64,000 nucleotides of DNA from the NCBI GenBank assembly GCA_032622095.1, contig CP136066.1, positions 145,359,559 through 145,423,558 on the forward strand, read 5' to 3'. The translations under genes and the position numbers were made by a program. The DNA is from Siphonodentalium dalli. Its lineage: Eukaryota > Mollusca > Scaphopoda > Gadilida > Siphonodentaliidae. Below the pieces are notes generated by a model. That model worked only from the letters and a program-made list of their open reading frames with translations. It did not search any database and was not told where the DNA came from. Of the stretch, positions 60,801 to 63,905 are shown one piece after another (the first letter of the stretch is position 1; each line of letters begins with the position of its first letter).

Positions 60801-62248
60801 GAATGAACCCATGTGCATAGTAAAACACAGATGATGGAATGTGATTGCAGTGTGTCAACTGAATGAAAAGATAAAACACGGCTGTCTGAACACTGTTCAA
60901 GTTATAAATGTCAGATTTTCAGCTATGATCATGAGCTAACTTACGTTTTGCCACCTATTTCATAGGTGGGTACTTTGTAGAGCTCGAGCATGGTTCCATC
61001 ATATGCAAGATGCTTGTGAAGCTGCTTCGCAGAGTCTTTGCTGATGCGGTTGTAGACTTCAGCCAGCTCTTTTGGTCCTTCCTGAAGTGGATCAGTCTCG
61101 TAATCTACCACAATACCTGTAAATGAAGATTATTTCAACTGAGTTTATTTGCTGTTACTCCCCTCGTTTTATGGTGCCCACATAAGAATGAGCAATGGTG
61201 GATGTCGCAGTGTACTATATTGATGGACAATTCAAGGAAACTGCGAAATAGTTTTGATATACAAGTATACATGTATTATAATAAAGCTTTTATCACTTCT
61301 TTAAGTATTTCCAAATCCAAATAATATAAAGTTATACAAAATCAATTTCCCTTTTCTCATACCAAAAGATCTTGAAAAGCATGCCAGCGTACAATTTCAC
61401 ATTTAATCTTTTTATTTCTGGGGCACAGATCAACGAAGCATTCCACCTCCGCAACAGCTAGCCCTGGTCTATGTTCAGTTGCGTGTGGTCAATATTTCCC
61501 GAACAGCTGTCCATAAAAGGTTTGCTGATCAATTTTTGGTGATTTATTTCATCCAAAATCACCCAATCCCCAATCACTGACATATTTTTTACAATTTTGA
61601 CAGAGATTAGTCGCCATTCTTCACTTTTTCAACACATGATTCAACATAGTTCGCAATTACAGTAATGAATCGAAAATTTGAACCAACAACAGTTCTGTTT
61701 CAGCAATTTAAAGCAAATATTTCATAAATATTCAAAATTTCCATTGGAAGGTTACATGTGAACTTTCAGGACCATGCACATTGGCCTGAGAAATGGGAAA
61801 TAGACTTTACACGGGCGGCCTAAACAAATGCTAGGGTTTAACCCTGTCTATACTAAATACACATTGATGATTAGTTATCCCTTAGGCAAAGTTCAGATAA
61901 TAAGTTCAGCTGATGACCATAGGTCATTTGTTGAACTTATTATCTTTACATTTCCCACCAATGAATATGAATAATTCTGCTCTTGAATTATCTGTTTTTC
62001 TGCCTGTCATCTGCTCTTATTACCTTAACAGCCCTCTAAATGAAAAACATATGGTTCCAATGTATAAGAGAATCCATTTAGTACAGAAAGGGTAAAAATA
62101 ACTTTCAAGATTACAGTTTAATATATATAACTTGAATGCTTACCTCCATGCAGGTTGAAGTAATGATTGCCAAATGAGAAATTCTTGCACTTGTAGTCTG
62201 GACCGAGCATCAAGGGAGGTAATTCCTGTTCTGTTCTGCATTCATCAG
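12529..62248 (-). CDS. ANKAR: Ankyrin and armadillo repeat-containing protein (ANKAR-like), 3' 17 coding exons, 5' end outside window
   Basis: Seventeen minus-strand blocks, each bounded by AG and GT, join without a frame break into 1,115 residues plus stop (62144-62248, 60945-61116, 58688-58871, 57842-58061, 47229-47430, 45252-45460, 34858-34962, 33395-33808, 32277-32370, 31204-31351, 29879-30032, 29345-29506, 27803-28032, 25418-25576, 24363-24787, 23357-23391, 12529-12860). Residues 1-153 of the fragment are a conserved non-repeat region, about 154-355 ankyrin repeats (LHHAAMCNNPQIVAMLL, TALHAAARCGALDTVACLL, PIHHAAFSNHEDVLRLMI), about 364-990 armadillo repeats (GAIPPLISLLESELEDVLVN, AEEGAIPILVQILLNPPSEE), and 995-1115 a basic Ser/Pro/Arg-rich tail. 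This domain order is that of ANKAR, about 1,400 residues in human as I recall, so roughly 300 N-terminal residues are missing. Both repeat types are protein-binding scaffolds; no enzymatic motif is visible and the cellular role is not well established. The first visible exon starts with a split codon, so no start codon or promoter is in the window. Total span exceeds 50 kb because transposons fill the introns. Confidence 0.95.
12912..13207. mobile_element. Family D TTAA element
   Basis: TTAACCTCTTTGCTGC at the left and GCCGCGAAGAGGATAA at the right. The interior GTCAGTTTTATGGTTCTTGT and ATATTCCCGTTATATTTTTC reappear in inverse at 28439-28573. Confidence 0.65.
13208..14288. other. Intron 16 (12861-23356), unassigned part
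   Basis: AT-rich sequence with no recognisable exon, hairpin or RNA gene. Confidence 0.35.
14289..14567. mobile_element. Family E element
   Basis: CTTTACTAAATACTCAGTGA at the left and GTAAAAAAAGGGTTAA at the right, with the paired arms AATGTTCAGATAATAAGTTT and GAACTTATTATCTCAACATT. Confidence 0.75.
14926..15157. mobile_element. Family B MITE, near full
   Basis: TACAGTGATGCCGTAATAAT leads through TTCATCGGAAAGCTCTCAGT to a full mirror arm ending ATTACTGTA. The central GCTCTCAGTGAGAGC is a perfect palindrome. Confidence 0.9.
15555..16275. repeat. Pair of related hairpin sequences
   Basis: 16179-16255 forms a hairpin (GTGCACACGGTCCCGATTGT mirrored by CAATCGGGATCGTGTGTGCC). A half copy lies at 15567-15625 (GTGTCGGCGCACACAGTCCC). 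The sequence between is unassigned. Confidence 0.6.
16311..17640. other. Intron 16, unassigned part
   Basis: AT-rich; no exon-like reading frame or transposon ends recognised. Confidence 0.3.
17803..17946. repeat. Inverted repeat
   Basis: AATCACTTGATTGAACTGGT and GCATTAATTCATTTGAGGCA are mirrored by TGCCTCTCATGAATTATTTC and ATGATCAATCAAGTGATT around a ~40-base loop with CA repeats. Confidence 0.75.
17947..19696. other. Intron 16, with a GGGGATAACTC repeat at 18318-18470
   Basis: TCTAAGTCGAAAAAGGGGGA followed by TAACTCAACAAAAAATATC belongs to the same repeat class as 37725-38356 and 46085-46340. The rest is unassigned. Confidence 0.45.
19697..20260. mobile_element. Inverted-repeat element, half copy at 29193
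   Basis: GAGGAACCCACCCTGCAAAG at the left and TTTGATGGGTGGGTTCCTCA at the right enclose ~450 bp. The right end and following AGAAATAGTAATC are repeated at 29193-29290. Confidence 0.65.
20692..21143. mobile_element. Family A element, full copy
   Basis: CAAGCCTGATTATAGTGTGT and ACACACTATAATCCGGCTTG are the termini; both end hairpins are intact, with clean GAATGAGGTCCCCAGAGGGT arms. Confidence 0.88.
21144..22470. other. Intron 16, unassigned part
   Basis: AT-rich, no recognisable feature. Confidence 0.3.
22471..22847 (-). mobile_element. Family P element
   Basis: Minus-strand order: TTAAAGTGATGTCAAACACT at 22847, then GATGTTAGTAGAATGCTACA and a TTCACTCACCGAACAAGTCC end near 22480. It matches 57315-57614 in the same order on the opposite strand. 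Confidence 0.65.
23052..23218. mobile_element. Family C element, truncated
   Basis: TTAACCCCTTCATAATGGGA start, then one hairpin (CCAATGCATTCTCTTATATA and inverse). The second hairpin stops after CCAGTGCATTC, about 140 bp from the microexon at 23357. Confidence 0.65.
23357..23391 (-). CDS. ANKAR: ANKAR microexon, 35 nt
   Basis: Acceptor ctgttttag and donor CCGTG|gtatgt bound 35 nt. With the two bases carried from the previous exon they read CLEMNGGMPIRR and leave one base that makes Asp with the terminal exon. The direct join of the flanking exons would be out of frame, so the phase bridge supports the microexon although it is short. Conserved-looking splice sites are the only other support. 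Confidence 0.82.
23678..24280. mobile_element. TTAA-type element in intron 15
   Basis: TTAACTCTTTTGCTGC at the left and GCAGCAAAAGAGTTA at the right are inverted termini. Inside, a CGCATAAATGCG hairpin lies near 24215-24260. The phrase CATGTGATTCCCAAACAT also has a relative near 11100. Confidence 0.6.
24363..24787 (-). CDS. ANKAR: ANKAR exon: last armadillo repeats
   Basis: Acceptor ttacttttcag and donor CACAATG|gtaagt bound 425 nt, the longest exon, encoding residues 853-993: GVTQLVNKLRSSDENCVILA, GALELLVDKLSSNNDQVRSS, and the end of the array, NNIGPNSKVSSNFLEDFKRA. It ends in phase 2. A family A transposon begins 60 bp beyond the acceptor (24848). Confidence 0.96.
24848..25251. mobile_element. 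Family A element in intron 14
   Basis: CAAGTCTGCAAATAGCATGT at the left and ACACACTATTTGGAGGCTTG at the right. The left hairpin loop is shortened. It fills most of the 630-bp intron between two armadillo exons. Confidence 0.85.
25418..25576 (-). CDS. ANKAR: ANKAR exon: armadillo repeat
   Basis: Acceptor ttatttttcag and donor TTCCAG|gtgagc bound 159 nt encoding exactly 53 codons, residues 800-852 (LRSGMALTIFAFNNTPQQFA, then HDEYYQCYAAFQ). Both ends are phase 0, so it is skippable in frame. Confidence 0.94.
25762..25920. repeat. Imperfect palindrome
   Basis: GGAGGTGCATTCCATATATG and AGCTTTTGAATAT are mirrored around 25842. Outer arms GGATACATCCAGCC and GGGGCTGGATGGATCC extend it. Confidence 0.75.
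25921..27299. other. Intron 13, unassigned part
   Basis: AT-rich; a small inverted repeat built on GGACTAGACTGAATCAGTCC lies near 26190. No exon recognised. Confidence 0.35.
27300..27540. mobile_element. Family C element
   Basis: Degenerate left end (CCTCCTTGACTGGAGCTTCC) and good right end (CCCATCATGAAAGGGTTAA) with two TATATAAGAGAATGC hairpins. Confidence 0.7.
27581..27796. mobile_element. Family B MITE touching an ANKAR splice donor
   Basis: TA then CAGTAATGCCC at 27583; the mirrored end finishes at 27795, eight bases into the ANKAR intron. The right TA is now TG. Arms are almost perfectly complementary and meet at CTCTCTGTGAGAG. Confidence 0.92.
27803..28032 (-). CDS. ANKAR: ANKAR exon: armadillo repeats, flanked by two MITEs
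   Basis: Acceptor ttatttacag and donor GACGAG|gtaggt bound 230 nt encoding residues 723-799 (KIAEEGAIPILVQILLNPPS, then EEIQVETAISLGCVILSHSD). A palindromic family B MITE begins at intron base +8 after the donor, and a family E element ends 11 bases before the exon on the other side. Both splice contexts are therefore largely transposon-derived. Confidence 0.95.
28044..28247. mobile_element. Family E element next to an ANKAR acceptor
   Basis: TTAAACCTTTCTATACTAAA begins 11 bases from the exon at 28032. The interior has CAGTTATAAAAGTATAGATT and GGAAATGTTCAGATAA. The far end is eroded. Confidence 0.75.
28439..28573. mobile_element. Family D fragment
   Basis: TTAACCACTTCACTGCCAAA start, then the inverse of the 12912-13207 interior (AACGGGAATATC, ATAAAACTGACTCAG). 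Confidence 0.6.
28574..29344. other. Intron 12, remainder
   Basis: Unassigned apart from the half element at 29193-29290 (TTTGATGGGTGGGTTCCTCA). Confidence 0.4.
29345..29506 (-). CDS. ANKAR: ANKAR exon: armadillo repeat
   Basis: Acceptor cattcccag and donor TGTGTCG|gtaagt bound 162 nt encoding residues 669-722 (CMTAIALGRENLDNQNKLAE, then FQQLVRLLRS). Both ends are phase 1, and 162 is a multiple of three, so it could be skipped in frame. Confidence 0.94.
29879..30032 (-). CDS. ANKAR: ANKAR exon: armadillo repeat
   Basis: Acceptor tattgtag and donor TATGTTG|gtatgt bound 154 nt encoding residues 618-668 (NINVEVREQGACALWALAGH, then KYIAERTSIPHIIQMLLEPS). The acceptor region lies in a 41-bp tandem duplication (30017-30118) that copied the acceptor and the first bases of the exon, giving a second near-identical acceptor 41 nt upstream in the transcript. 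Confidence 0.94.
30017..30118. repeat. 41-bp tandem repeat over a splice acceptor
   Basis: ACATTTATGTTCTACA starts at 30022 and again at 30063; the third start at 30104 reads ACATTTACGTTCTA. The first unit includes the first ~17 bases of an ANKAR exon and its acceptor; the second is a copy within the intron. Confidence 0.9.
30306..30500. mobile_element. Family C element
   Basis: TTAAACCTTTCATGACGGGA at the left, ATATTTCAGGAAGTTAA at the right, two hairpins with TATATAAGAGAATGCA. Confidence 0.7.
30506..31155. mobile_element. Probable family P relative with internal insertion
   Basis: TTTAAAGTGATTTGGATCAC start and AGTTGAATGCTACATTTT near the end match family P, but ~350 bp in the middle (30600-30960) do not. 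Confidence 0.4.
31204..31351 (-). CDS. ANKAR: ANKAR exon: armadillo repeat
   Basis: Acceptor tatctgtag and donor CTCAAG|gtcagt bound 148 nt encoding residues 568-617: SLVDLIKGRNVTVQVKAASA, then LEALSEHNPDSQKAF and APKALIRLLK. It begins in phase 2 and ends on a complete codon. The acceptor is followed directly by GTCTC, an acceptable but not ideal exon start. Confidence 0.93.
31602..31850. mobile_element. Family E element
   Basis: TTAACCCTTTCTATAGGAAA start, ACATTTCCCACCAATGAATA and TACTTTTATGACTGAGTGAG inside; a second diverged piece precedes it from about 31440. Confidence 0.7.
32078..32252. mobile_element. Family A fragment
   Basis: TTCCCAGATAATCAAGATTG, CACAATGTGTCGTCTGCCAA and AACTAAAAAAGAAAAAGACT correspond to the 20692 copy's core; only a remnant of the right terminus remains. 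Confidence 0.6.
32277..32370 (-). CDS. ANKAR: ANKAR exon: armadillo repeat
   Basis: Acceptor ttatccacag and donor GTGCG|gtcagt bound 94 nt encoding residues 537-567 (ILKAATSAAIAAVCAGNRSN, QDAVVAEGAV). It is too short for a simple ORF scan and was placed by phase and content. A hairpin MITE fragment begins 22 bp beyond its acceptor. Confidence 0.93.
32392..32505. mobile_element. Family B MITE, shortened palindrome
   Basis: AATCGACTCCTTAACCACAG to GATTTAGTTGGAAATATAGC, then the mirror arm; the centre is lost so the arms almost touch at ATATAGCCATAT. Confidence 0.8.
33395..33808 (-). CDS. ANKAR: ANKAR exon: armadillo repeats, largest in the core
   Basis: Acceptor gatattacag and donor CTCAA|gtaagt bound 414 nt encoding residues 399-536, about three armadillo repeats (GVPALVGLLRLDNEEIQSIA, GPILVHLLASALDDIQSRAA, GAIPPLISLLESELEDVLVN). 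The regular Leu/Ala spacing and Asn at helix ends are typical of armadillo folds. The intron just upstream in transcript order carries a family E transposon remnant (33862-34040). Confidence 0.96.
33862..34040. mobile_element. Family E fragment
   Basis: CATTTATAAAAGTATTCATT, GTCTATTATTCATCTGGAGG and CTTATTATCTTAACATTTAT are family E interior; the termini are not clear. Confidence 0.6.
34403..34506. mobile_element. Family C right half
   Basis: ATAAGAGAATGCATTGACAC, CACCAGGAAGCTCCAG and ACATGGAAGGGTTAA; the left half is missing. Confidence 0.6.
34583..34735. mobile_element. Family A left end
   Basis: CAAGCCTGCAAATAATGTGT plus a complete first hairpin, truncated after ACTGCTATGGGATACCTAG. Confidence 0.8.
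34858..34962 (-). CDS. ANKAR: ANKAR exon: start of armadillo array
   Basis: Acceptor ctatttcag and donor GATGCAG|gtgata bound 105 nt encoding residues 364-398 (MLGDESMVKKDSAVKCLEVL, then the conserved-looking NYWRCILDA). Entry and exit are both phase 1, so skipping this exon would keep the frame. Confidence 0.92.
35051..35290. mobile_element. Family C' TTAA element
   Basis: TTAACCCTTTGAGTGGTCGA at the left and CACTCAAAGGGTTAA at the right; one CATTCTCTTATATATGCGAG hairpin, then a T-run at 35172-35192. Confidence 0.8.
35291..36589. other. Intron 6, mostly unassigned
   Basis: AT-rich. AAAAAGTGATAAACACCT occurs twice (about 36173 and 36245). No exon recognised. Confidence 0.35.
36590..36727. 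repeat. Hairpin with ~60-bp arms
   Basis: TATTGCATGG, GAGGTTGACATGAGGAT and GAAGTTAATATTCACC are mirrored around CGGCCTTTGGCCTCGG. Confidence 0.85.
36911..37054. repeat. Hairpin family I
   Basis: GACTCGCAGATCAATTGGGG and TTTTGACCGGCAGAGTAATT are mirrored around a short loop. The same plan, with diverged sequence, is at 44293-44421. Confidence 0.85.
37059..37630. other. Intron 6, unassigned
   Basis: AT-rich; nothing recognised. Confidence 0.3.
37635..38356. repeat. GGGCCATAACTCTG tandem repeat, left array
   Basis: Units of about 174 bp begin TTTTCTAAGT at 37899, about 38073 and about 38247, with AAAAAAGGGCCATAACTCTG, CATGTAGCTGTTCCCCCATG and CCATACCAAATATCAGCT. A diverged unit precedes them at 37725. 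An open minus-strand frame runs through the array, but it follows from the repeat and shows no sign of being a gene. Bases 37900-38356 match 43369-43824 almost exactly. Confidence 0.88.
38362..38455. mobile_element. Short hairpin element
   Basis: TAGTTCAGTGTTCAGGCTTT and AGGAAGCCCTCACACTGAAC pair around an A/T loop. The right arm is also the left end of the 38416-43364 segment. Confidence 0.75.
39093..39468. repeat. Inverted-repeat unit
   Basis: AACAGTCCTTCCCATGAGG at the left pairs with CTCCTGGGAAGGACTG at the right. Inner segments AAGACGGGTG and GACGGGTGCG are related. Confidence 0.5.
39895..40290. repeat. Two ~200-bp tandem units
   Basis: GACCGAAGCGAGCAGAGTTG / TACCGAAGCGCGCAGAGTTG, GTGGTTGGGATCC / GGGGTTGGGATCC and GGACAGCGCAAACGTCTTTG / GGACAGTGCAAACGTCTTTG recur about 200-215 bp apart. 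Confidence 0.75.
41055..41078. repeat. Poly-C tract, 24 bases
   Basis: Uninterrupted C run in a GC-rich part of the intron; the length is likely to vary and may be misassembled. Confidence 0.95.
42205..42925. repeat. Two ~360-bp tandem units
   Basis: ACATTGATAAACCAAGAT, AGATAGCGTCAGTAGCGATG, AGAATCACGTGGCATTTTT and TGCGCCTCGTAAGGCCTTGA recur in the same order (first unit to ~42570, second to ~42925) with moderate divergence. Confidence 0.85.
43369..43930. repeat. GGGCCATAACTCTG tandem repeat, right array
   Basis: Near-identical to 37900-38356 up to 43824, then continues into TTTGTATGTACGGACGGCAC and the terminal hairpin CCGCCGACTTCAAGTCGGGG. It looks like the complete 3' end of the element that the left array lacks. 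Confidence 0.88.
44293..44421. repeat. Hairpin family I, second member
   Basis: AACGGCGGTTTCAATGTGGT and TCATGGGATTTTGACCGCGA are mirrored by TATCGCGGTAAAAACCCATG and ACCACGTTGAATCCGCCGTT. Confidence 0.85.
44839..44910. repeat. Short inverted repeat
   Basis: GTTCATAAACCTATGAACG and CGTTCATAGGTTTATGAACG flank ~30 bases. The motif is itself nearly self-complementary. Confidence 0.75.
45252..45460 (-). CDS. ANKAR: ANKAR exon: last ankyrin repeats
   Basis: Acceptor ttatttacag and donor GTTG|gtaggt bound 209 nt encoding residues 294-363. SSPLLLAASSGGLKAIKCLT followed by LGADFTKQD is an ankyrin repeat; the following NDMVRLSAMRFHTNILEYLI is a more divergent one. The exon links the ankyrin block to the armadillo block across a 10.3-kb intron. 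Confidence 0.95.
46654..46659 (-). terminator. Candidate polyadenylation signal AATAAA
   Basis: Minus-strand AATAAA immediately after the stop of the candidate alternative last exon. The hexamer is common by chance in AT-rich DNA, and the very short distance to the stop would leave a tiny 3' UTR. Confidence 0.25.
46665..46755 (-). CDS. Candidate alternative last exon of ANKAR (or exon-like relic)
   Basis: Inside the 45461-47228 intron, acceptor cctgattctag opens 91 nt that read in the phase left by the upstream ankyrin exon: RVHAEKAVMVARVLNQIDWR then VMKKAIEGQ and TAA. AATAAA follows within six bases of the stop (46659-46654). If used, the protein would end after the ankyrin repeats and lack all armadillo repeats. 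The frame is also open upstream of the acceptor to about 46826, so it could instead be a relic of another coding sequence. I do not recognise the peptide. Confidence 0.35.
47157..47206 (-). pseudogene. Degenerate duplicate of the 3' end of an ankyrin exon
   Basis: Read on the minus strand it gives LIRCNVALIELMNKNE, against MIRRNEALIELTTKNE in the exon 68 bp away. The copied donor has changed from GTGAGA to ATGAGA, so it should not splice. Confidence 0.75.
47229..47430 (-). CDS. ANKAR: ANKAR exon: ankyrin repeats
   Basis: Acceptor ctgattacag and donor AACGA|gtgaga bound 202 nt encoding residues 227-293. It holds two textbook ankyrin repeats, PTALHAAARCGALDTVACLL and DGWAPIHHAAFSNHEDVLRL. It ends in phase 2, and the next exon's first base makes Asp, restoring a KNDL repeat start. 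The donor end of this exon has a degenerate copy 68 bp away (47157-47206). Confidence 0.96.
47431..50520. other. Intron 4, left part
   Basis: An (AT)n microsatellite lies at 47807-47831. The rest is AT-rich with no exon or transposon ends that I recognise. Confidence 0.4.
50521..50687. mobile_element. Family C short element
   Basis: TTAACCCTTTCATGATGGGA at the left and CCCATCATGAAAGGGTTAA at the right: clean TTAA-flanked termini with a single central hairpin, probably an intramolecular deletion of the two-hairpin form. Confidence 0.88.
50934..51300. repeat. (CT)n and degenerate ~75-bp tandem repeats
   Basis: (TC)n at 50934-50952. From 50990, AATTTGGCATGGACATGTAC, AAAATTGGTATGGGCATGGC and AACTCTCTGGGTAACATGA recur in diverged units. 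Confidence 0.6.
51301..52254. other. Intron 4, unassigned part
   Basis: A short AG-bounded open stretch at 51602-51684 is discussed among the rejected items. Otherwise nothing recognised. Confidence 0.35.
52255..52732. mobile_element. Family C element interrupted by a family B MITE
   Basis: TTAACCATTCCATGACTGGA start, CCCATCATGAAAGGGTTAA end. The first hairpin is split at ATTCTCT by the MITE at 52318-52535; the sequence resumes as TATATGTTTGAGTCTCCC. Confidence 0.88.
52318..52535. mobile_element. Family B MITE nested in family C
   Basis: TA-CAGTAATGCCC at the left and GGGCATTACAG-TA at the right. The host sequence shows the target was TA within TCTTATATATG, so the element makes a TA duplication, as Tc1/mariner elements do. 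Confidence 0.93.
52801..53190. mobile_element. Family P element with triplicated tail
   Basis: TTAAAGTGATGTGAAACACT at the start; the end CACACTATGTCTTTAATTGA is repeated three times in tandem, about 26 bp apart (53114-53190). Confidence 0.75.
53306..53564. mobile_element. Family C element
   Basis: TTAATCCTTTCATGGCTGGA at the left and CCAGTCATGGAAGGATTAA at the right; two hairpins joined by GGCTTACAAGGACAAGGTAA. Confidence 0.88.
53839..54301. mobile_element. Family C' element, full length
   Basis: TTAACCCTTTACCCAACAGA and its inverse TTTTGTTGGGTAAAGGGTTA are the termini. Two ATTCTCTTATATATGCGAG hairpins are joined by an A-rich linker of AAAATTGTTAAAGAATGTA repeats. Confidence 0.9.
54302..55833. 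other. Intron 4, unassigned part
   Basis: AT-rich with no recognised feature. Confidence 0.3.
55834..56125. mobile_element. Family C' element, second copy
   Basis: Same termini as 53839-54301 with one difference (AGAACCGCC). The second hairpin is cut short after GGTCGACC, removing ~150 bp. Confidence 0.9.
56126..57314. other. Intron 4, unassigned part
   Basis: AT-rich, no recognised feature. Confidence 0.3.
57315..57614 (+). mobile_element. Family P element
   Basis: TTAAAGTGATGTGAAACACT at the start and CATAATATGTCTTTAA at the end; TTAGTAGAATACTACATTCC and TTGGCATAGCGCCTGAGTAC inside match the 22471 copy. Confidence 0.75.
57842..58061 (-). CDS. ANKAR: ANKAR exon: first ankyrin repeats
   Basis: Acceptor cctttatag and donor ACAACAG|gtgagc bound 220 nt encoding residues 154-226. 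A degenerate repeat (NGLKAAAQRGLVAMFQTL) is followed by a clear ankyrin repeat with the LLHHAA helix signature near residues 193-198. It ends in phase 1; the Gly codon is completed across a 10.4-kb intron. Confidence 0.95.
58118..58380. mobile_element. Family C element
   Basis: TTAACCCTTTCATGACGGGA start and AGTCATGAACAGGTTAA end, two hairpins; it begins 57 bp from the ankyrin exon at 58061. Confidence 0.88.
58688..58871 (-). CDS. ANKAR: ANKAR exon: pre-ankyrin region
   Basis: Acceptor tttttatag and donor TACAAG|gtaaga bound 184 nt encoding residues 92-153 (YYGITIEFETYYPTTPQKPL, then a Lys-rich segment HEQFKKYFGYKKAIKYK). It ends on a complete codon. Aromatic and basic residues are frequent. 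It directly precedes the first ankyrin-like helices. Confidence 0.93.
59431..59647. mobile_element. Family B MITE, full copy
   Basis: TACAGTAATGTCCAAAGTAA to GGGCATTACTGTA with centre GCTCTCAGTGAGAGC. The left terminus belongs to a variant (AAAGTAATTGACCA) and the right to the common form (ATAATCGACT). Confidence 0.93.
59709..60228. repeat. Minisatellite, 68-bp unit, about 7.5 copies
   Basis: ATAGATACTATGGGTGGCGG recurs at 59731, 59807, 59883, 59951, 60019, 60087, 60155 and 60214: spacings 76, 76, 68, 68, 68, 68, 59. Most units contain GGGTACTTACCAATATA; the 76-bp ones have an extra CCAATATA. It gives short repetitive ORFs that change frame from unit to unit. Confidence 0.97.
60228..60389. 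mobile_element. Family B right half, broken
   Basis: CTTTCCGATGAATGGCAACA and AAGCCATATTT directly follow the minisatellite, then ~95 unrelated bases, then GTGGTCAATTACTTTGGGCA TTACTGTA. Confidence 0.75.
60390..60944. other. Intron 2, unassigned part
   Basis: AT-rich, no recognised feature. Confidence 0.3.
60945..61116 (-). CDS. ANKAR: ANKAR exon: pre-ankyrin region
   Basis: Acceptor tttacag and donor AAAAC|gtaagt bound 172 nt encoding residues 35-91, starting IVVDYETDPLQEGPKELAEV. The frame is open only in the phase set by the previous exon. It ends in phase 2, making Thr with the first base of the next exon. The region is acidic and hydrophilic, with no recognised motif. Confidence 0.92.
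61117..61837. other. Intron 1, unassigned part
   Basis: AT-rich, no recognised feature. Confidence 0.3.
61838..62095. mobile_element. Family E element
   Basis: TTAACCCTGTCTATACTAAA at the left and TTTAGTACAGAAAGGGTAA at the right, with inverted inner arms GTTCAGATAATAAGTTCA and TTGAACTTATTATC. Confidence 0.85.
62144..62248 (-). CDS. ANKAR: ANKAR exon: first visible, pre-ankyrin region
   Basis: Acceptor ttctcacag and donor GGAG|gtaagc bound 105 nt that begin with the last two bases of a codon, so at least one coding exon lies upstream. It encodes fragment residues 1-34, including GPDYKCKNFSFGNHYFNLHG, and ends in phase 1, which joins to the next exon to give Gly. No domain is recognised here beyond similarity to the conserved region ahead of the ankyrin repeats. 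Confidence 0.88.
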
Positions 62249-62349
62249 CTGTGAGAATAAATATTAAATGAACCTATTGATAATGCACATGCTAAACTAT
62301 TCTACATCAGAATACAGAAATGTCACAAATAATACAAAACTTAATCCCA

Positions 62350-62490
62350 TTTTAATACTTCCATGATTGGAGCTTCCTAAACGTTTGCATTCTCTTATAT
62401 ATATCATAGAATACATTGGTCTAACAATGTTTACCTTGCCCTTGGAAGCCAGTGCATTCTCTTATATGTGCGAGGCTCCCTATGAAAGGC
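62350..62490. mobile_element. Family C element, degraded
   Basis: TTAATACTTCCATGATTGGA start and CCAGTGCATTCTCTTATATG inside; it ends after GCGAGGCTCCCTATG. Confidence 0.6.
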
Positions 62491-62731
62491 CTAAAAGTAG
62501 AAGAATCACCATTCTGAACAAAGGAGTTTCAGTCGCAATTTGTCTTATTCTTTAACAATGTACAATCTGTCAATTTTATTCTGTCTCACCAGAAAGAAAT
62601 ATGCCAAATAATTTGATAAAAGAACATCAATTGTGTCCATATCCACAATTTGTAACTTACTTGAGTTTCAGTGAACTACTTGGGGAGGGATTGAAAACTA
62701 TTTTGCTGTACCTGTAACCCATTTCAGTGTA

Positions 62732-62914
62732 TTAACTCTTCCATAGGAAGCCTCGCATATATAAGATATATTTACCTTGACCTTGTAAGCCAGTGCATTC
62801 TCTTATATATGTGAGGCTCCCTATCAGAGACTTGTATATATTTAATAGAATGCACTGACACAGGATCCTTAATGCTGCACCAGTGTACTGTAGCTCCAGC
62901 CAAGAACGAGTTAA
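62732..62914. mobile_element. Family C element, degraded
   Basis: TTAACTCTTCCATAGGAAGC start, ACCTTGACCTTGTAAGCCAG linker, GAACGAGTTAA end. Confidence 0.65.
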
Positions 62915-63608
62915 TTATTACCATATGCTACATGTATCTATTGATCAACATGTACAAAAAGATTAACAAATTATTAAAAAAGGAATTAAATAGATGTGTG
63001 CTATGTCTTATTGTCAATGCAAGAACTCTAGAACTGTGAAAATGTAAAAGCTGTTTTTATTGGATTGAAATGTTCAGTTATATCTATATTCAAGATAGGT
63101 AACAATTTGAATGAGTTTCATTCTTCACACTATGATTTAACATTTGGTTGACACACCCATGAAACAAGTCTTTGTAAACATACAAAAAAGATTCATACTG
63201 ATACTGATGTGTGGGTATGTTTAGTTTACTCCAGACTGCCATGAAATGTGATGCTGATAATTTGTGAAGCATATTTAAACTCTGGGCACATTTCTGTTTC
63301 TAACCCTATAATTATTGAATTCTCCAATTTATTTCTAGATGCATGTATTTTGAATAGTCTGTTGTTGACTTGTTGGATGACAGGAAGAGACGCATCCTAT
63401 ACTAGTAGCTTCTAATACATTGACTTGTAGTGATATTCAGATAATAAATTTCAACAAAAACTAATTGATTAAAGGTGCGGTATCTCTTCCAACAACAAAT
63501 CAAAATTTCTATGAAACCCCTTTTCAATGCACATTCAATTATTATTGCTGAAAACACATGAAAGATACATGTACATCTGGTGTTGCACATATTTCACTTA
63601 GAAGTGTT
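62915..63608. other. Upstream intron or flank, unassigned
   Basis: AT-rich, no recognised exon. Confidence 0.3.
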
Positions 63609-63905
63609 TTAACACTTCCATGACTGGAGATTCCTGAAATTTTGCATAAAACCCTGTGCCATTGCATTCTCTTATATATGTGACTCTCCCATAAGGAGCC
63701 TCGCATATATAAGAGAATACATTGGCCTAACAATATGTACCTTGACCTTTTAAGCCAGTGCATTCCCTTATATAAAGATCCTGTGTGGGTGCATTCTCTT
63801 ATATATATGCAAGTCTCCCAAAGGGAGCCTCGCATATATAAGAGAATGCACTGGAACAGGGTATTTAATGCTGCACCAGCGCAGCTCCCATCATGAAATG
63901 GTTAA
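63609..63905. mobile_element. Family C element, longest copy
   Basis: TTAACACTTCCATGACTGGA start and CCCATCATGAAATGGTTAA end; three ATTCTCTTATATAT-type arms and GTACCTTGACCTTTTAAGCC linker, with a partial internal duplication near 63770. Confidence 0.8.

Noticed and set aside
62651-62701. 51-nt stretch with acceptor and donor-like ends upstream of the first visible exon
   Set aside because: Its only open frame ends in phase 2, whereas the next exon needs phase 1; joining would create a stop.
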